Assembly (NCBI GenBank): GCA_900545305.1
Contig: UQYD01000042.1
Location: forward strand, 1-15,104
DNA: 15,104 bases
Direction: 5' to 3'
From: an uncultured Eubacterium sp.
GTDB taxonomy: Bacteria > Bacillota > Clostridia > Lachnospirales > CAG-274
The translations under genes and the position numbers were made by a program. The notes below the pieces were generated by a model. The model was not told the origin of the DNA. It did no database searches and worked only from the letters and a program-made list of their open reading frames with translations. Below, one piece after another: positions 1-6,683 of the stretch; within the stretch, counting starts at the first letter, position 1; each line of letters starts with the position of its first letter.

Positions 1-129
1 ACCCTGTGTCTGAAGGTCTTCAAGGCTACAATGAGTGTGAAATTCTTCCCAATCCTTCATTCTTACCTCAGGTTCTCTATCCTGAGGTAATTTTCTTTCA
101 TATTCCATAAAACCGGTTGGCTTACCCAT
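1..129 (-). CDS. gltD: Glutamate synthase small subunit, 5' end only (partial)
   Basis: Only the first 43 codons lie in the window and the gene continues past position 1. The N-terminus MGKPTGFMEYERKLPQDR, followed by a KDWEEFH segment, is the typical start of the GltD family. In this family the NADPH/FAD subunit passes electrons to GltB so that 2-oxoglutarate plus glutamine gives two glutamates; the N-terminal part normally carries Cys clusters for 4Fe-4S centres, which are outside the window. The ATG (129-127) lies inside the last codons of gltB, so the two frames overlap by 8 nt. An AAAGGAG ribosome site sits about 9 nt upstream, within gltB. The overlap points to translational coupling and equal subunit supply. 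Identification rests on a short stretch, but the position next to gltB makes it nearly certain. Confidence 0.9.
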   Translation of the reverse strand, partial: MGKPTGFMEYERKLPQDREPEVRMKDWEEFHTHCSLEDLQTQG

Positions 130-3100
130 TTACAGCACTCCTTTCAGTCTTTGTAGCAGCTGGAGCAGTATGACTTACAAGTCTGAAAGCATCTAATCTA
201 GCTTCTTCATCTGTCATACCAGCAGCCTTACACTTTTCAATTTCTGTAATCATTTCCTTATAAGCCTGAGGAATAACCTTTACAAACTTCTTGTATTCTG
301 TATCCCAGTTTTCAAGTATTGCCTTAGCTCTCTTAGAATTTGTATATTTAAAGTGATTTTCAATTAACTTCTTTAATTCTGCAATATCCTTATCTTCTAC
401 CATTTCTTCAAGTAAAAGACCATTCTTGTTGCATCTTGATCCAAACTGACCGTCTTCGTTGTATACGTAAGCTATACCACCACTCATACCGGCACCAAAG
501 TTGATACCTGTCTTACCAAGTACAGCAACTCTACCACCAGTCATATATTCACAGCCGTGGTGACCGATACCTTCTACTACAGCAGAAATACCAGAGTTTC
601 TTACACAGAATCTTTCACCTGCCATACCATTGATATAGGCTTCACCATCAATAGCACCATAGAATGCTACGTTACCAATAATAACATTATCTTCTGCTAC
701 AAACTTAGCGTCCTTAGGAGGAACAACTATAATCTTACCACCTGAAAGACCCTTACCAATGTAGTCATTAGAATCGCCGTAAAGCTTCATTGTAACACCG
801 TGGTTCTGGAATGCACCAAAACTCTGACCAGCTGAACCAACAAATTCAAGGTTGATTGTATCTTCTGGAAGACCTTCAACACCGTAAACCTTAGTGATTT
901 CGCTTGAAAGAATAGTACCACAAACTCTGTCAGTATTAGAAATACCGAGAGATGCACTAATCTTCTTACCATTCTTAATAGCTGGCTGACAAAGTCTTAC
1001 AATAGCATTTACATCGAGACACTTTTCAAGTTCGTGGTCCTGCTTAACGTTGAAGTATCTTTCATAGTCGTTAGAGCAAATCTTTGGCTGATAAAGCATA
1101 CCGGCAAGGTCAACATTCTTAGCCTTCCAGTTGTTGATATTCTTTCTAGGAGAAAGTTTTTCAACATGACCAACCATTTCGTTAATGCTCTTAACGCCAA
1201 TCTTAGCCATCCATTCTCTTAAATCCTGAGCAATAAATCTCATGAAGTTTTCAACATATTCTGGCTTACCCTTGAACTTAGCTCTTAATTCTGGGTTCTG
1301 AGTAGCAACGCCAACTGGACAAGTATCAAGGTTACAAACTCTCATCATTACACAGCCCATAGTAATAAGTGGACCAGTAGCAAAACCGAATTCTTCAGCA
1401 CCTAAAAGACAAGCAACAGCTACATCTCTACCAGTTAATAACTTACCGTCTGTTTCAATAACAACTCTGTTTCTAAGGTTGTTCATAAGAAGTGCCTGAT
1501 GAGTTTCAGCAACACCTAATTCCCAAGGAAGACCTGCGTGACGGATACCTGTTCTTGGAGCAGCACCTGTACCACCGTCATAACCACTGATTAAGATAAC
1601 ATCTGCTCTACCCTTAGCAACACCAACTGCAATAGTACCAACACCTGCTTCAGAAACAAGCTTTACAGAAATTCTTGCATCTCTGTTGGCATTCTTACAA
1701 TCGTGAATAAGCTGTGCTAAATCTTCGATTGAGTAAATATCGTGGTGTGGTGGAGGAGAAATAAGGCTTACACCTGGAGTTGAGTTTCTAGCCTTAGCAA
1801 TCCATGGGTAAACTTTCTTACCTGGTAAGTGACCACCTTCACCCGGCTTAGCACCCTGTGCCATCTTTATCTGAATTTCAACAGCATTCTGTAAGTAGTG
1901 GATTGTTACACCAAATCTACCACTGGCAACCTGCTTAATAGCTGAACGTCTTAAATCACCATTTTCATCTGGAGTAAATCTTTCAGCTTCTTCGCCACCT
2001 TCGCCAGAGTTAGACTTACCACCAAGTCTGTTCATAGCTATTGCCATACATTCGTGAGCTTCCTTAGAAATAGAACCGTAGCTCATTGCACCTGTCTTAA
2101 ATCTCTTTACGATAGATTCTACAGATTCAACCTCGTCAATATTAATTGGCTTTTCAACTGTCTTAATATCAAGCATACCTCTAATTCTAAAAAGCTGTTG
2201 GCTTGTGTCGTTTTCCATAGCAGCAAACTCTTTGTAAAGTTTGTAATCGCCTTCACGACAAGCTCTCTGGAGAAGATAAATGCTCTTTGGATTGAACATA
2301 TGACATTCGCCATCTTTTCTCCACTTGTAGTTACCACCTGCTTCAAGAGCATCAACCTTCTTTAATGGGTCAAATGCCTTTTCGTGACGTAACTGAGCTT
2401 CCTTATCAATCTGGTTAATATCAATACCACCGATTCTTGTTACAGTACCTGTGAAGTATTTGTCTACAACGCTTTCGCTAATACCAAGGGCTTCGAAAAT
2501 CTGAGCACCCTGATAAGACTGTATTGTAGAAATACCCATCTTAGACATAATCTTTACGATACCACTTGTAACAACATTTCTGTAGATATTAACAGCCTCG
2601 TCAGCTGTTTTATCAAAGTATTTATTTTCAGCCATATCTGTTAATGTTTCATAAGCAAGATATGGATTAACTGCATTAACACCATAACCAAGGAGAACAG
2701 CAAAATGGTGTACTTCTCTTGGTTCACCGGTTTCAAGAATGATACTTGCATTCATTCTCTTACCATTTCTGATTAAGTGATGATGAACACCGGCACCGGC
2801 TAAAAGTGCAGGAATTGCACACTTGTTTTCATCTACACCCTTATCAGATAATACAATGATGTTGTAATCATTGTCCATAGCAATATCAACAGCCTCAAAC
2901 ATCTTATCAAGAGCAGTTTCAAGACCATTTTCTTCCTTTGGATTATATAACATAGAAATAGTAACTGCCTTAAAGTCATTATCCTTAATAGCCTTTAAGT
3001 CTGCTATTTCCTTGTTTGTAAGTATAGGAGAATTACATCTTATTCTCTTGCAGTTCTGAGGTTCTGCCTTTAATAAGTTCTTTTCTCCACCTAAATAAGT

Positions 3101-4852
3101 AATTGTACTTGTTACAATTTTTTCTCTTATTGCATCAATAGGAGGGTTTGTAACCTGTGCAAAAAGCTGCTGGAAGTAGTTGTATAAAAGCTGTGGCTTA
3201 TCAGAAAGAACAGCAAGTGGAATATCTGTACCCATTGCATGAATAGGGTCTGTACCTGTTTCCACAATCTGCTTTAATGTCATATCAATATCTTCCCAAG
3301 TGTAGCCAAAGGCTTTCTGCTTAGTAAGAAGGTCAAGTTTGCTGTCAAAGTTATTTTCCTTGTTTACAAACAATGTTTCAAGCTCAATAAGTTTGTTCTG
3401 CATAAGCTCACCATAAGAATGAGATTCTGCATCTTTCTTAATCTGGTCAACAACATCTTCCCAATGGTAAACTCTGTTACCAGTTTTAATATTGTCAATA
3501 TCAAGAAGATTTTCTTCAACCCACTTCTTGTATGGGTGCTGTTTAGCAATTTCGCCCTTTACTTCTTCATCAGGAATAATTCTGCCCTGCTTAGTATCAA
3601 TAAGGAGCATCTTGCCCGGTTCAAGACGTTTCTTAGCAATAATGCTAGAATCATCAACATCAAGAACACCAACTTCAGAAGATAAAATAAGCATATCGTC
3701 CTTAGTTACATAGTATCTTGCCGGTCTTAAACCATTTCTATCAAGTGTTGCACCTACAACATCACCATCTGTAAATGCAATAGCTGCCGGACCGTCCCAA
3801 GGTTCACCACAAGTAGAATTGTACTCATAGAAAGCTCTCTTGTCTGGGTCCATTGTTTCATCATTTTCCCAAGGTTCAGGAATAGCCATCATAACAGCCT
3901 GTGCCATTGGAATACCTGAAAGTGTAAGCATATTCAAGTAGTTATCAAGCATAGCTGAGTCTGAACCGTCTTCATTGATAACAGGATAAATCTTTTTAAT
4001 ATCATCGCCAAATGCGTCAGTTTCAAACATTTTCTGACGAGCATTTGTCCAGTTTACATTACCTCTGATAGTGTTAATTTCACCATTGTGGATAATGTAT
4101 CTGTTAGGATGTGCTCTTTCCCAACTAGGGAATGTGTTAGTAGAGAAACGGCTATGTACAAGAGCAATAGCTGTTGTCATATCAAGGTCCATAAGGTCAA
4201 GATAGAAACGAGTTACCTGGTCTGGAGTAAGCATACCCTTGTATACAATAGTCTTTGCAGAAAGAGATGCAAAATAGAAATAGCTATCCCTTTCGCCTTC
4301 ACAATATCTAATTTCTTTTTCTGAACGCTTTAATACTACAAAAAGCTTTCTTTCAAATGCCATACCGGCTTCTACATCTTCAGGACGCTTAATAAATACC
4401 TGAACAATGTGAGGCATAGCCTCTCTAGCTGATGCACCGATACATTCTGAATAAGTAGGAACTTCTCTGTAACCCAGATACTCCATACCTTCTTCTTCAA
4501 TAATACCCTGTAACTTAGCAAGAGAATTCATTCTTGTATCAGTATCAGGAGATAAGAAAAGCATACCTACACCGTAGTCGCCTTCCTTTGGAAGATTAAT
4601 GGAGTCGTTGTCACAGACCTTCTTCATAAACTTATGAGGAATCTGAATTAAGATACCAGCACCATCACCTGTATCAGGCTCACTACCGACACCACCTCTG
4701 TGTGCTAAGTTCTTGAGGATTTCAATAGCATCGTTTACAATGCTGTGAGACCTCTTACCCTTAATGTTTACAAGACAACCGATACCACAGTTGTCATGTT
4801 CAAAACGAGGGTCATATAAACCCTGCTTTTGTGGCAAACCATTCTGAATCAC
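122..4852 (-). CDS. gltB: Glutamate synthase (NADPH) large subunit
   Basis: This 1576-residue protein is the cytoplasmic catalytic subunit of GOGAT, the main route of ammonium-derived nitrogen into glutamate with glutamine synthetase. The class II glutamine amidotransferase domain starts after a 21-residue propeptide, with nucleophile Cys22 (DNCGIG); typical LAHRGG and HNGEINTIRGN blocks follow. The central domain leads into the FMN/2-oxoglutarate domain, beginning around residue 900 with GAMSYGSISKEAH at about 921. The 3Fe-4S ligands are Cys1167, Cys1173 and Cys1178 (C-x5-C-x4-C). The C-terminal GXGXG beta-helix domain includes GSAGQSFG at about 1339. Length is normal and no key residue is missing. 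The start is GTG (4852-4850), 8 nt after AAAGGG, with an in-frame TAA a few codons upstream that rules out a longer form. It is first in the operon, with gltD overlapping its end. The upstream hairpin and dyads suggest regulated transcription. Confidence 0.97.
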   Translation of the reverse strand: MIQNGLPQKQGLYDPRFEHDNCGIGCLVNIKGKRSHSIVNDAIEILKNLAHRGGVGSEPDTGDGAGILIQIPHKFMKKVCDNDSINLPKEGDYGVGMLFLSPDTDTRMNSLAKLQGIIEEEGMEYLGYREVPTYSECIGASAREAMPHIVQVFIKRPEDVEAGMAFERKLFVVLKRSEKEIRYCEGERDSYFYFASLSAKTIVYKGMLTPDQVTRFYLDLMDLDMTTAIALVHSRFSTNTFPSWERAHPNRYIIHNGEINTIRGNVNWTNARQKMFETDAFGDDIKKIYPVINEDGSDSAMLDNYLNMLTLSGIPMAQAVMMAIPEPWENDETMDPDKRAFYEYNSTCGEPWDGPAAIAFTDGDVVGATLDRNGLRPARYYVTKDDMLILSSEVGVLDVDDSSIIAKKRLEPGKMLLIDTKQGRIIPDEEVKGEIAKQHPYKKWVEENLLDIDNIKTGNRVYHWEDVVDQIKKDAESHSYGELMQNKLIELETLFVNKENNFDSKLDLLTKQKAFGYTWEDIDMTLKQIVETGTDPIHAMGTDIPLAVLSDKPQLLYNYFQQLFAQVTNPPIDAIREKIVTSTITYLGGEKNLLKAEPQNCKRIRCNSPILTNKEIADLKAIKDNDFKAVTISMLYNPKEENGLETALDKMFEAVDIAMDNDYNIIVLSDKGVDENKCAIPALLAGAGVHHHLIRNGKRMNASIILETGEPREVHHFAVLLGYGVNAVNPYLAYETLTDMAENKYFDKTADEAVNIYRNVVTSGIVKIMSKMGISTIQSYQGAQIFEALGISESVVDKYFTGTVTRIGGIDINQIDKEAQLRHEKAFDPLKKVDALEAGGNYKWRKDGECHMFNPKSIYLLQRACREGDYKLYKEFAAMENDTSQQLFRIRGMLDIKTVEKPINIDEVESVESIVKRFKTGAMSYGSISKEAHECMAIAMNRLGGKSNSGEGGEEAERFTPDENGDLRRSAIKQVASGRFGVTIHYLQNAVEIQIKMAQGAKPGEGGHLPGKKVYPWIAKARNSTPGVSLISPPPHHDIYSIEDLAQLIHDCKNANRDARISVKLVSEAGVGTIAVGVAKGRADVILISGYDGGTGAAPRTGIRHAGLPWELGVAETHQALLMNNLRNRVVIETDGKLLTGRDVAVACLLGAEEFGFATGPLITMGCVMMRVCNLDTCPVGVATQNPELRAKFKGKPEYVENFMRFIAQDLREWMAKIGVKSINEMVGHVEKLSPRKNINNWKAKNVDLAGMLYQPKICSNDYERYFNVKQDHELEKCLDVNAIVRLCQPAIKNGKKISASLGISNTDRVCGTILSSEITKVYGVEGLPEDTINLEFVGSAGQSFGAFQNHGVTMKLYGDSNDYIGKGLSGGKIIVVPPKDAKFVAEDNVIIGNVAFYGAIDGEAYINGMAGERFCVRNSGISAVVEGIGHHGCEYMTGGRVAVLGKTGINFGAGMSGGIAYVYNEDGQFGSRCNKNGLLLEEMVEDKDIAELKKLIENHFKYTNSKRAKAILENWDTEYKKFVKVIPQAYKEMITEIEKCKAAGMTDEEARLDAFRLVSHTAPAATKTERSAVNG

Positions 4853-4900
4853 AAAACCAACCCTTTCTTAAATTAATATGCTATAAATATTTTTTGATAT

Positions 4901-4945
4901 AAAAAGCGTCCGAAATGGTATAGTATCCCTATACATTTCAGACGC
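4901..4945 (-). terminator. Terminator-like hairpin in the gltB leader (possible attenuator)
   Basis: Positions 4906-4923 pair with 4929-4945 in a 17-bp stem with one G.T type pair, one bulged base and a 5-nt loop. Read on the minus strand, the stem is followed directly by TTTTT (complement of 4901-4905), the layout of an intrinsic terminator. No similar T-run follows on the plus strand, so it acts toward gltB. It lies between the gltB promoters and the gltB start codon, so it would limit gltB transcription unless antitermination occurs. No competing antiterminator hairpin is obvious. Confidence 0.75.
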
Positions 4946-4961
4946 CTTTGCCTTTAACAAC

Positions 4962-4990
4962 ATAATACAACAACAACACCTCAAATGCAA
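4962..4990 (-). promoter_or_regulatory. Proximal gltB promoter
   Basis: On the minus strand, TTGCAT (4990-4985), a 17-nt spacer rich in GTT repeats and TATTAT (4967-4962) form a plausible sigma-A promoter. The -35 matches consensus only in part. Transcription would start near 4955, about 100 nt before the gltB GTG and only about 10 nt before the terminator-like hairpin. The -35 hexamer is also one arm of an ATGCAA/TTGCAT inverted pair, the other arm being at 5018-5023. Confidence 0.6.
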
Positions 4991-5032
4991 GTGTTTTTTC
5001 TAATTTTTTAAAATATTTTGCATTTTTTATTT

Positions 5033-5073
5033 ATTTTATTAAGTAAAAGTTGTTTTCACTTAATAAAATTAAG
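5033..5073. repeat. AT-rich dyad, candidate operator copy 1
   Basis: Arms 5033-5048 and 5053-5069 pair over 16 bp with one bulged base and a GTTG loop on the plus strand. The right part (5059-5073) reads CTTAATAAAATTAAG, itself a CTTAAT-N3-ATTAAG dyad preceded by TTTTCAC. The same element recurs at 5167-5188. It lies 40-80 bp upstream of the proximal gltB promoter. There is no T-run suited to termination, so a protein-binding site is more likely than a terminator. Confidence 0.5.
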
Positions 5074-5166
5074 ATACAATTTTTCTTATGTATTAAAAAA
5101 TCATTGTTTTTAAGTATTATACTATTTAAATTATCTTCTATTTATTTCATTTCACTTTAAGGGTTA

Positions 5167-5188
5167 TTTTCACCTTGATTAAATTAAG
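5167..5188. repeat. AT-rich dyad, candidate operator copy 2
   Basis: TTTTCACC followed by CTTGATTAAATTAAG (5174-5188) matches the element at 5053-5073 at all but two or three positions. A third, weaker copy (CTTAATTTTATTATA, 5226-5240) covers the -10 of the distal gltB promoter. The set suggests several binding sites for one regulator. The protein that would bind is not recognisable from the sequence. Confidence 0.45.
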
Positions 5189-5234
5189 CATAACCTATTT
5201 TTAATTGGTCAAAATATTAAATACCCTTAATTTT

Positions 5235-5262
5235 ATTATAATTTACTGCTCTTTTTTGTCAA
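5235..5262 (-). promoter_or_regulatory. Distal promoter reading toward gltB
   Basis: On the minus strand, TTGACA (5262-5257), a 16-nt spacer and TATAAT (5240-5235) match both consensus hexamers exactly. Transcription would start near 5228, giving a leader of about 375 nt before gltB. The start coincides with the left arm of a dyad (5157-5164 with 5223-5230) that would fold the 5' end of the RNA. It is divergent from the antiporter promoter, with the two -35 boxes about 45 bp apart. Confidence 0.75.
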
Positions 5263-5307
5263 TAAAATTTTATCATTATTGACCTAAAAAATTTAACAAA
5301 ATTTTCA

Positions 5308-5336
5308 TTGACATTTTTTATTGTTTATAATATACT
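5308..5336 (+). promoter_or_regulatory. Promoter of the riboswitch-antiporter transcript
   Basis: TTGACA (5308-5313), a 17-nt spacer and TATACT (5331-5336) form a good sigma-A promoter. The predicted start, near 5343, falls on the first base of the riboswitch P1 stem, which supports both calls. Confidence 0.85.
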
Positions 5337-5342
5337 CTCCTT

Positions 5343-5436
5343 AATAAAAGGGAGTAGTTTGCAGAATTTTTTCTGTATGCGTTATCGTCAGTACGATTTT
5401 TAATCCGGTGCGTATTTAATAAACAAGACTTTTATT
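5343..5436 (+). promoter_or_regulatory. yybP-ykoY manganese riboswitch aptamer
   Basis: The conserved pieces of the yybP-ykoY family occur in order: GGGAGTAG (5350-5357), CGTCA (5386-5390), CCGG (5405-5408) and ACAAGACTTTT (5423-5433). P1 is AATAAAAG (5343-5350) with CTTTTATT (5429-5436). A second hairpin is CAGAA/TTCTG (5362-5375). A third stem is TATGCG (5376-5381) with TGCGTA (5409-5414), enclosing a small ATCGT/ACGAT hairpin. The family binds Mn2+ and usually turns expression on. The next gene is a cation antiporter, which fits. The third base of the usual GGGG run is the only visible weakening (GGG here). Confidence 0.92.
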
Positions 5437-5450
5437 ATATCACAGTAAAT

Positions 5451-5504
5451 GGGGTATGATAAAATTCTTGTTTTTTTATTGCCCCAAAGACCTAACGAAA
5501 GGGG
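5451..5504 (+). promoter_or_regulatory. Expression platform controlling the antiporter ribosome site
   Basis: CCCC (5482-5485) can pair with GGGG of the Shine-Dalgarno sequence (5501-5504), hiding it. Alternatively it can pair with GGGG (5451-5454), helped by ATAAAA (5459-5464) with TTTTAT downstream, leaving the ribosome site free. ATAAAA can also pair with the 3' strand of P1 (5430-5435). This gives a plausible route from a metal-stabilised P1 to an open ribosome site. The pairing scheme is inference; the sequences are seen. Confidence 0.6.
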
Positions 5505-5512
5505 AATTTTTT

Positions 5513-6478
5513 ATGATGTATTTATTGTTAATTGTAGGCTTTGTATTCCTTATAAAGGGAGCAGATTTATTTGTGGAGGGTGCTGGTTCTTTGGCTCATT
5601 CTCTGAAAATACCTAGCATTATTATTGGACTTACTGTAATTGCTATGGGTACTTCTGCTCCTGAAACAGCCGTTAGTATTTCATCTTCATTACAGGGAGC
5701 AAATGAAATTGCTGTAGGAAATGTAGTAGGTTCTAATCTTTTTAATCTTCTCGTAGTAGTAGGTGTATGCTCAATTTTACACCCTATTAAAATTACAAAA
5801 GAAATTACCAAAAGGGATTTTCCATTTTCAATACTTGCAACTGTGGCTTTGGGAATTGCTCTTGTAAGTGGTTTGATTATTTCAGGTAGCCCTGCTGTAA
5901 GCCGATTTGACGGCATATGTTTTATTGTTATTTTTGCAATTTATATTTTTATGCTTATACGTTCAGCCATGGCATCAAGAAAAAACTCTACTAATGAAGA
6001 AGTAGTTATACACAACCACTCTGTGCCTACTTCACTTATTTTTATTGCCATAGGACTTGCCGGTGTAATTATTGGTGGTAACCTTGTTGTAAACAATGCA
6101 ACACTTATTGCTGAAGCCTTTGGTATGTCACAGACACTTATTGGACTTACAATAGTTGCTATAGGTACTTCTCTCCCTGAACTGGTCACAAGTATTGTTG
6201 CATCTAAAAAAGGCGAAAACGATATGGCACTTGGCAATGTAATAGGTTCAAATATATTTAATTTGCTATTAGTTCTCGGTGTTGCTGGTACAGTTTCTCC
6301 AATACATTTGCCAAATATGGAGTCAGTTATAGACTGTGTCATTCTTCTTGTAGTCAGTTTACTTGTTTTCTTCATAATTAAAAGGACAAGTATCGTAGGT
6401 AAAAAAATCGGTGCTTTAATGGTTTTAATCTACATTGTTTACACAATTTATATTTTTTACAGAAATTATTTTATGTAG
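5513..6478 (+). CDS. Cation antiporter of the CaCA (Ca2+/Na+ exchanger, YrbG-like) family
   Basis: This 321-residue inner-membrane protein has about ten hydrophobic segments and the two inverted alpha repeats of the CaCA superfamily. Repeat 1 has GTSAPE (46-51) and GNVVGSNLFN (69-78); repeat 2 has GTSLPE (218-223) and a matching GNVIGSNIFN. The acidic residues Glu51 and Glu223 are the expected cation ligands. Members exchange Ca2+ or related divalent ions for Na+ or H+. The Mn2+ riboswitch in front suggests that manganese export is part of its job here; this is inference. The start is the ATG at 5513, 8 nt after AAAGGGG. An in-frame ATG at 5456 lies inside the riboswitch platform, has no proper ribosome site and is rejected. 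No clear terminator follows. Confidence 0.93.
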   Translation: MMYLLLIVGFVFLIKGADLFVEGAGSLAHSLKIPSIIIGLTVIAMGTSAPETAVSISSSLQGANEIAVGNVVGSNLFNLLVVVGVCSILHPIKITKEITKRDFPFSILATVALGIALVSGLIISGSPAVSRFDGICFIVIFAIYIFMLIRSAMASRKNSTNEEVVIHNHSVPTSLIFIAIGLAGVIIGGNLVVNNATLIAEAFGMSQTLIGLTIVAIGTSLPELVTSIVASKKGENDMALGNVIGSNIFNLLLVLGVAGTVSPIHLPNMESVIDCVILLVVSLLVFFIIKRTSIVGKKIGALMVLIYIVYTIYIFYRNYFM

Positions 6479-6578
6479 TAAGAAAATACAGAAAACTTAA
6501 AAATATTAAATATCATTTGTTTTTAAACTACAGTGTAAAGGTATAATTATTGTATTTTTTAGTTAATTCTGTTTAAAC

Positions 6579-6607
6579 TTGACATCAAAAAACAATAGTA
6601 TTAGAAT
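6579..6607 (+). promoter_or_regulatory. Promoter of the iron-dependent dehydrogenase gene
   Basis: TTGACA (6579-6584), a 17-nt spacer and TAGAAT (6602-6607) form a near-consensus sigma-A promoter. The predicted start, near 6614, is about 70 nt before the ATG. The promoter separates this gene from the antiporter. Confidence 0.8.
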
Positions 6608-6619
6608 ATACACCAAAGC

Positions 6620-6656
6620 GAGGGTGCGATGTTTCTTTAGGGGAATGTCCGCCCTC
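6620..6656 (+). promoter_or_regulatory. Stem-loop at the 5' end of the dehydrogenase mRNA
   Basis: GAGGGTG (6620-6626) pairs with CGCCCTC (6650-6656), and GATGTTTC (6628-6635) with GGAATGTC (6642-6649). This gives a 15-bp stem with one bulged C, several G.U pairs and a six-base loop. It starts about 6 nt from the predicted transcript start and ends 14 nt before the ribosome site. The T-run after it is weak (TTTATCT). It may protect the mRNA or act as a weak attenuator. No known riboswitch consensus was recognised. Confidence 0.6.
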
Positions 6657-6683
6657 TTTATCTATATAATTGGAGGCACTATT

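Noticed and set aside
2054..2365. Open frame of 103 codons on the plus strand inside gltB
   Set aside because: It is fully antisense to the conserved gltB coding sequence, lacks a clear ribosome site and resembles no family.
5147..5191. Fourteen-codon open frame on the minus strand in the distal gltB leader, as a leader peptide
   Set aside because: The ribosome site is poor and there are no runs of Glu or Gln codons that would fit attenuation.
5456..5512. Longer start for the antiporter at ATG 5456
   Set aside because: It lies in the riboswitch expression platform and has no correctly spaced ribosome site. The ATG at 5513 has a strong one and gives the normal family N-terminus.
5941..6375. 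Open frame of 144 codons on the minus strand inside the antiporter gene
   Set aside because: It is the antisense shadow of a conserved membrane protein gene, with the composition expected from that.
6479..6578. Possible terminator after the antiporter (TGTAGT and ACTACA arms)
   Set aside because: The stem is six pairs over a long loop, with no T-run in place.
6579..6683. N-terminal extension of the dehydrogenase from 6579
   Set aside because: The extension would begin at the promoter -35 box, upstream of the predicted transcript start.
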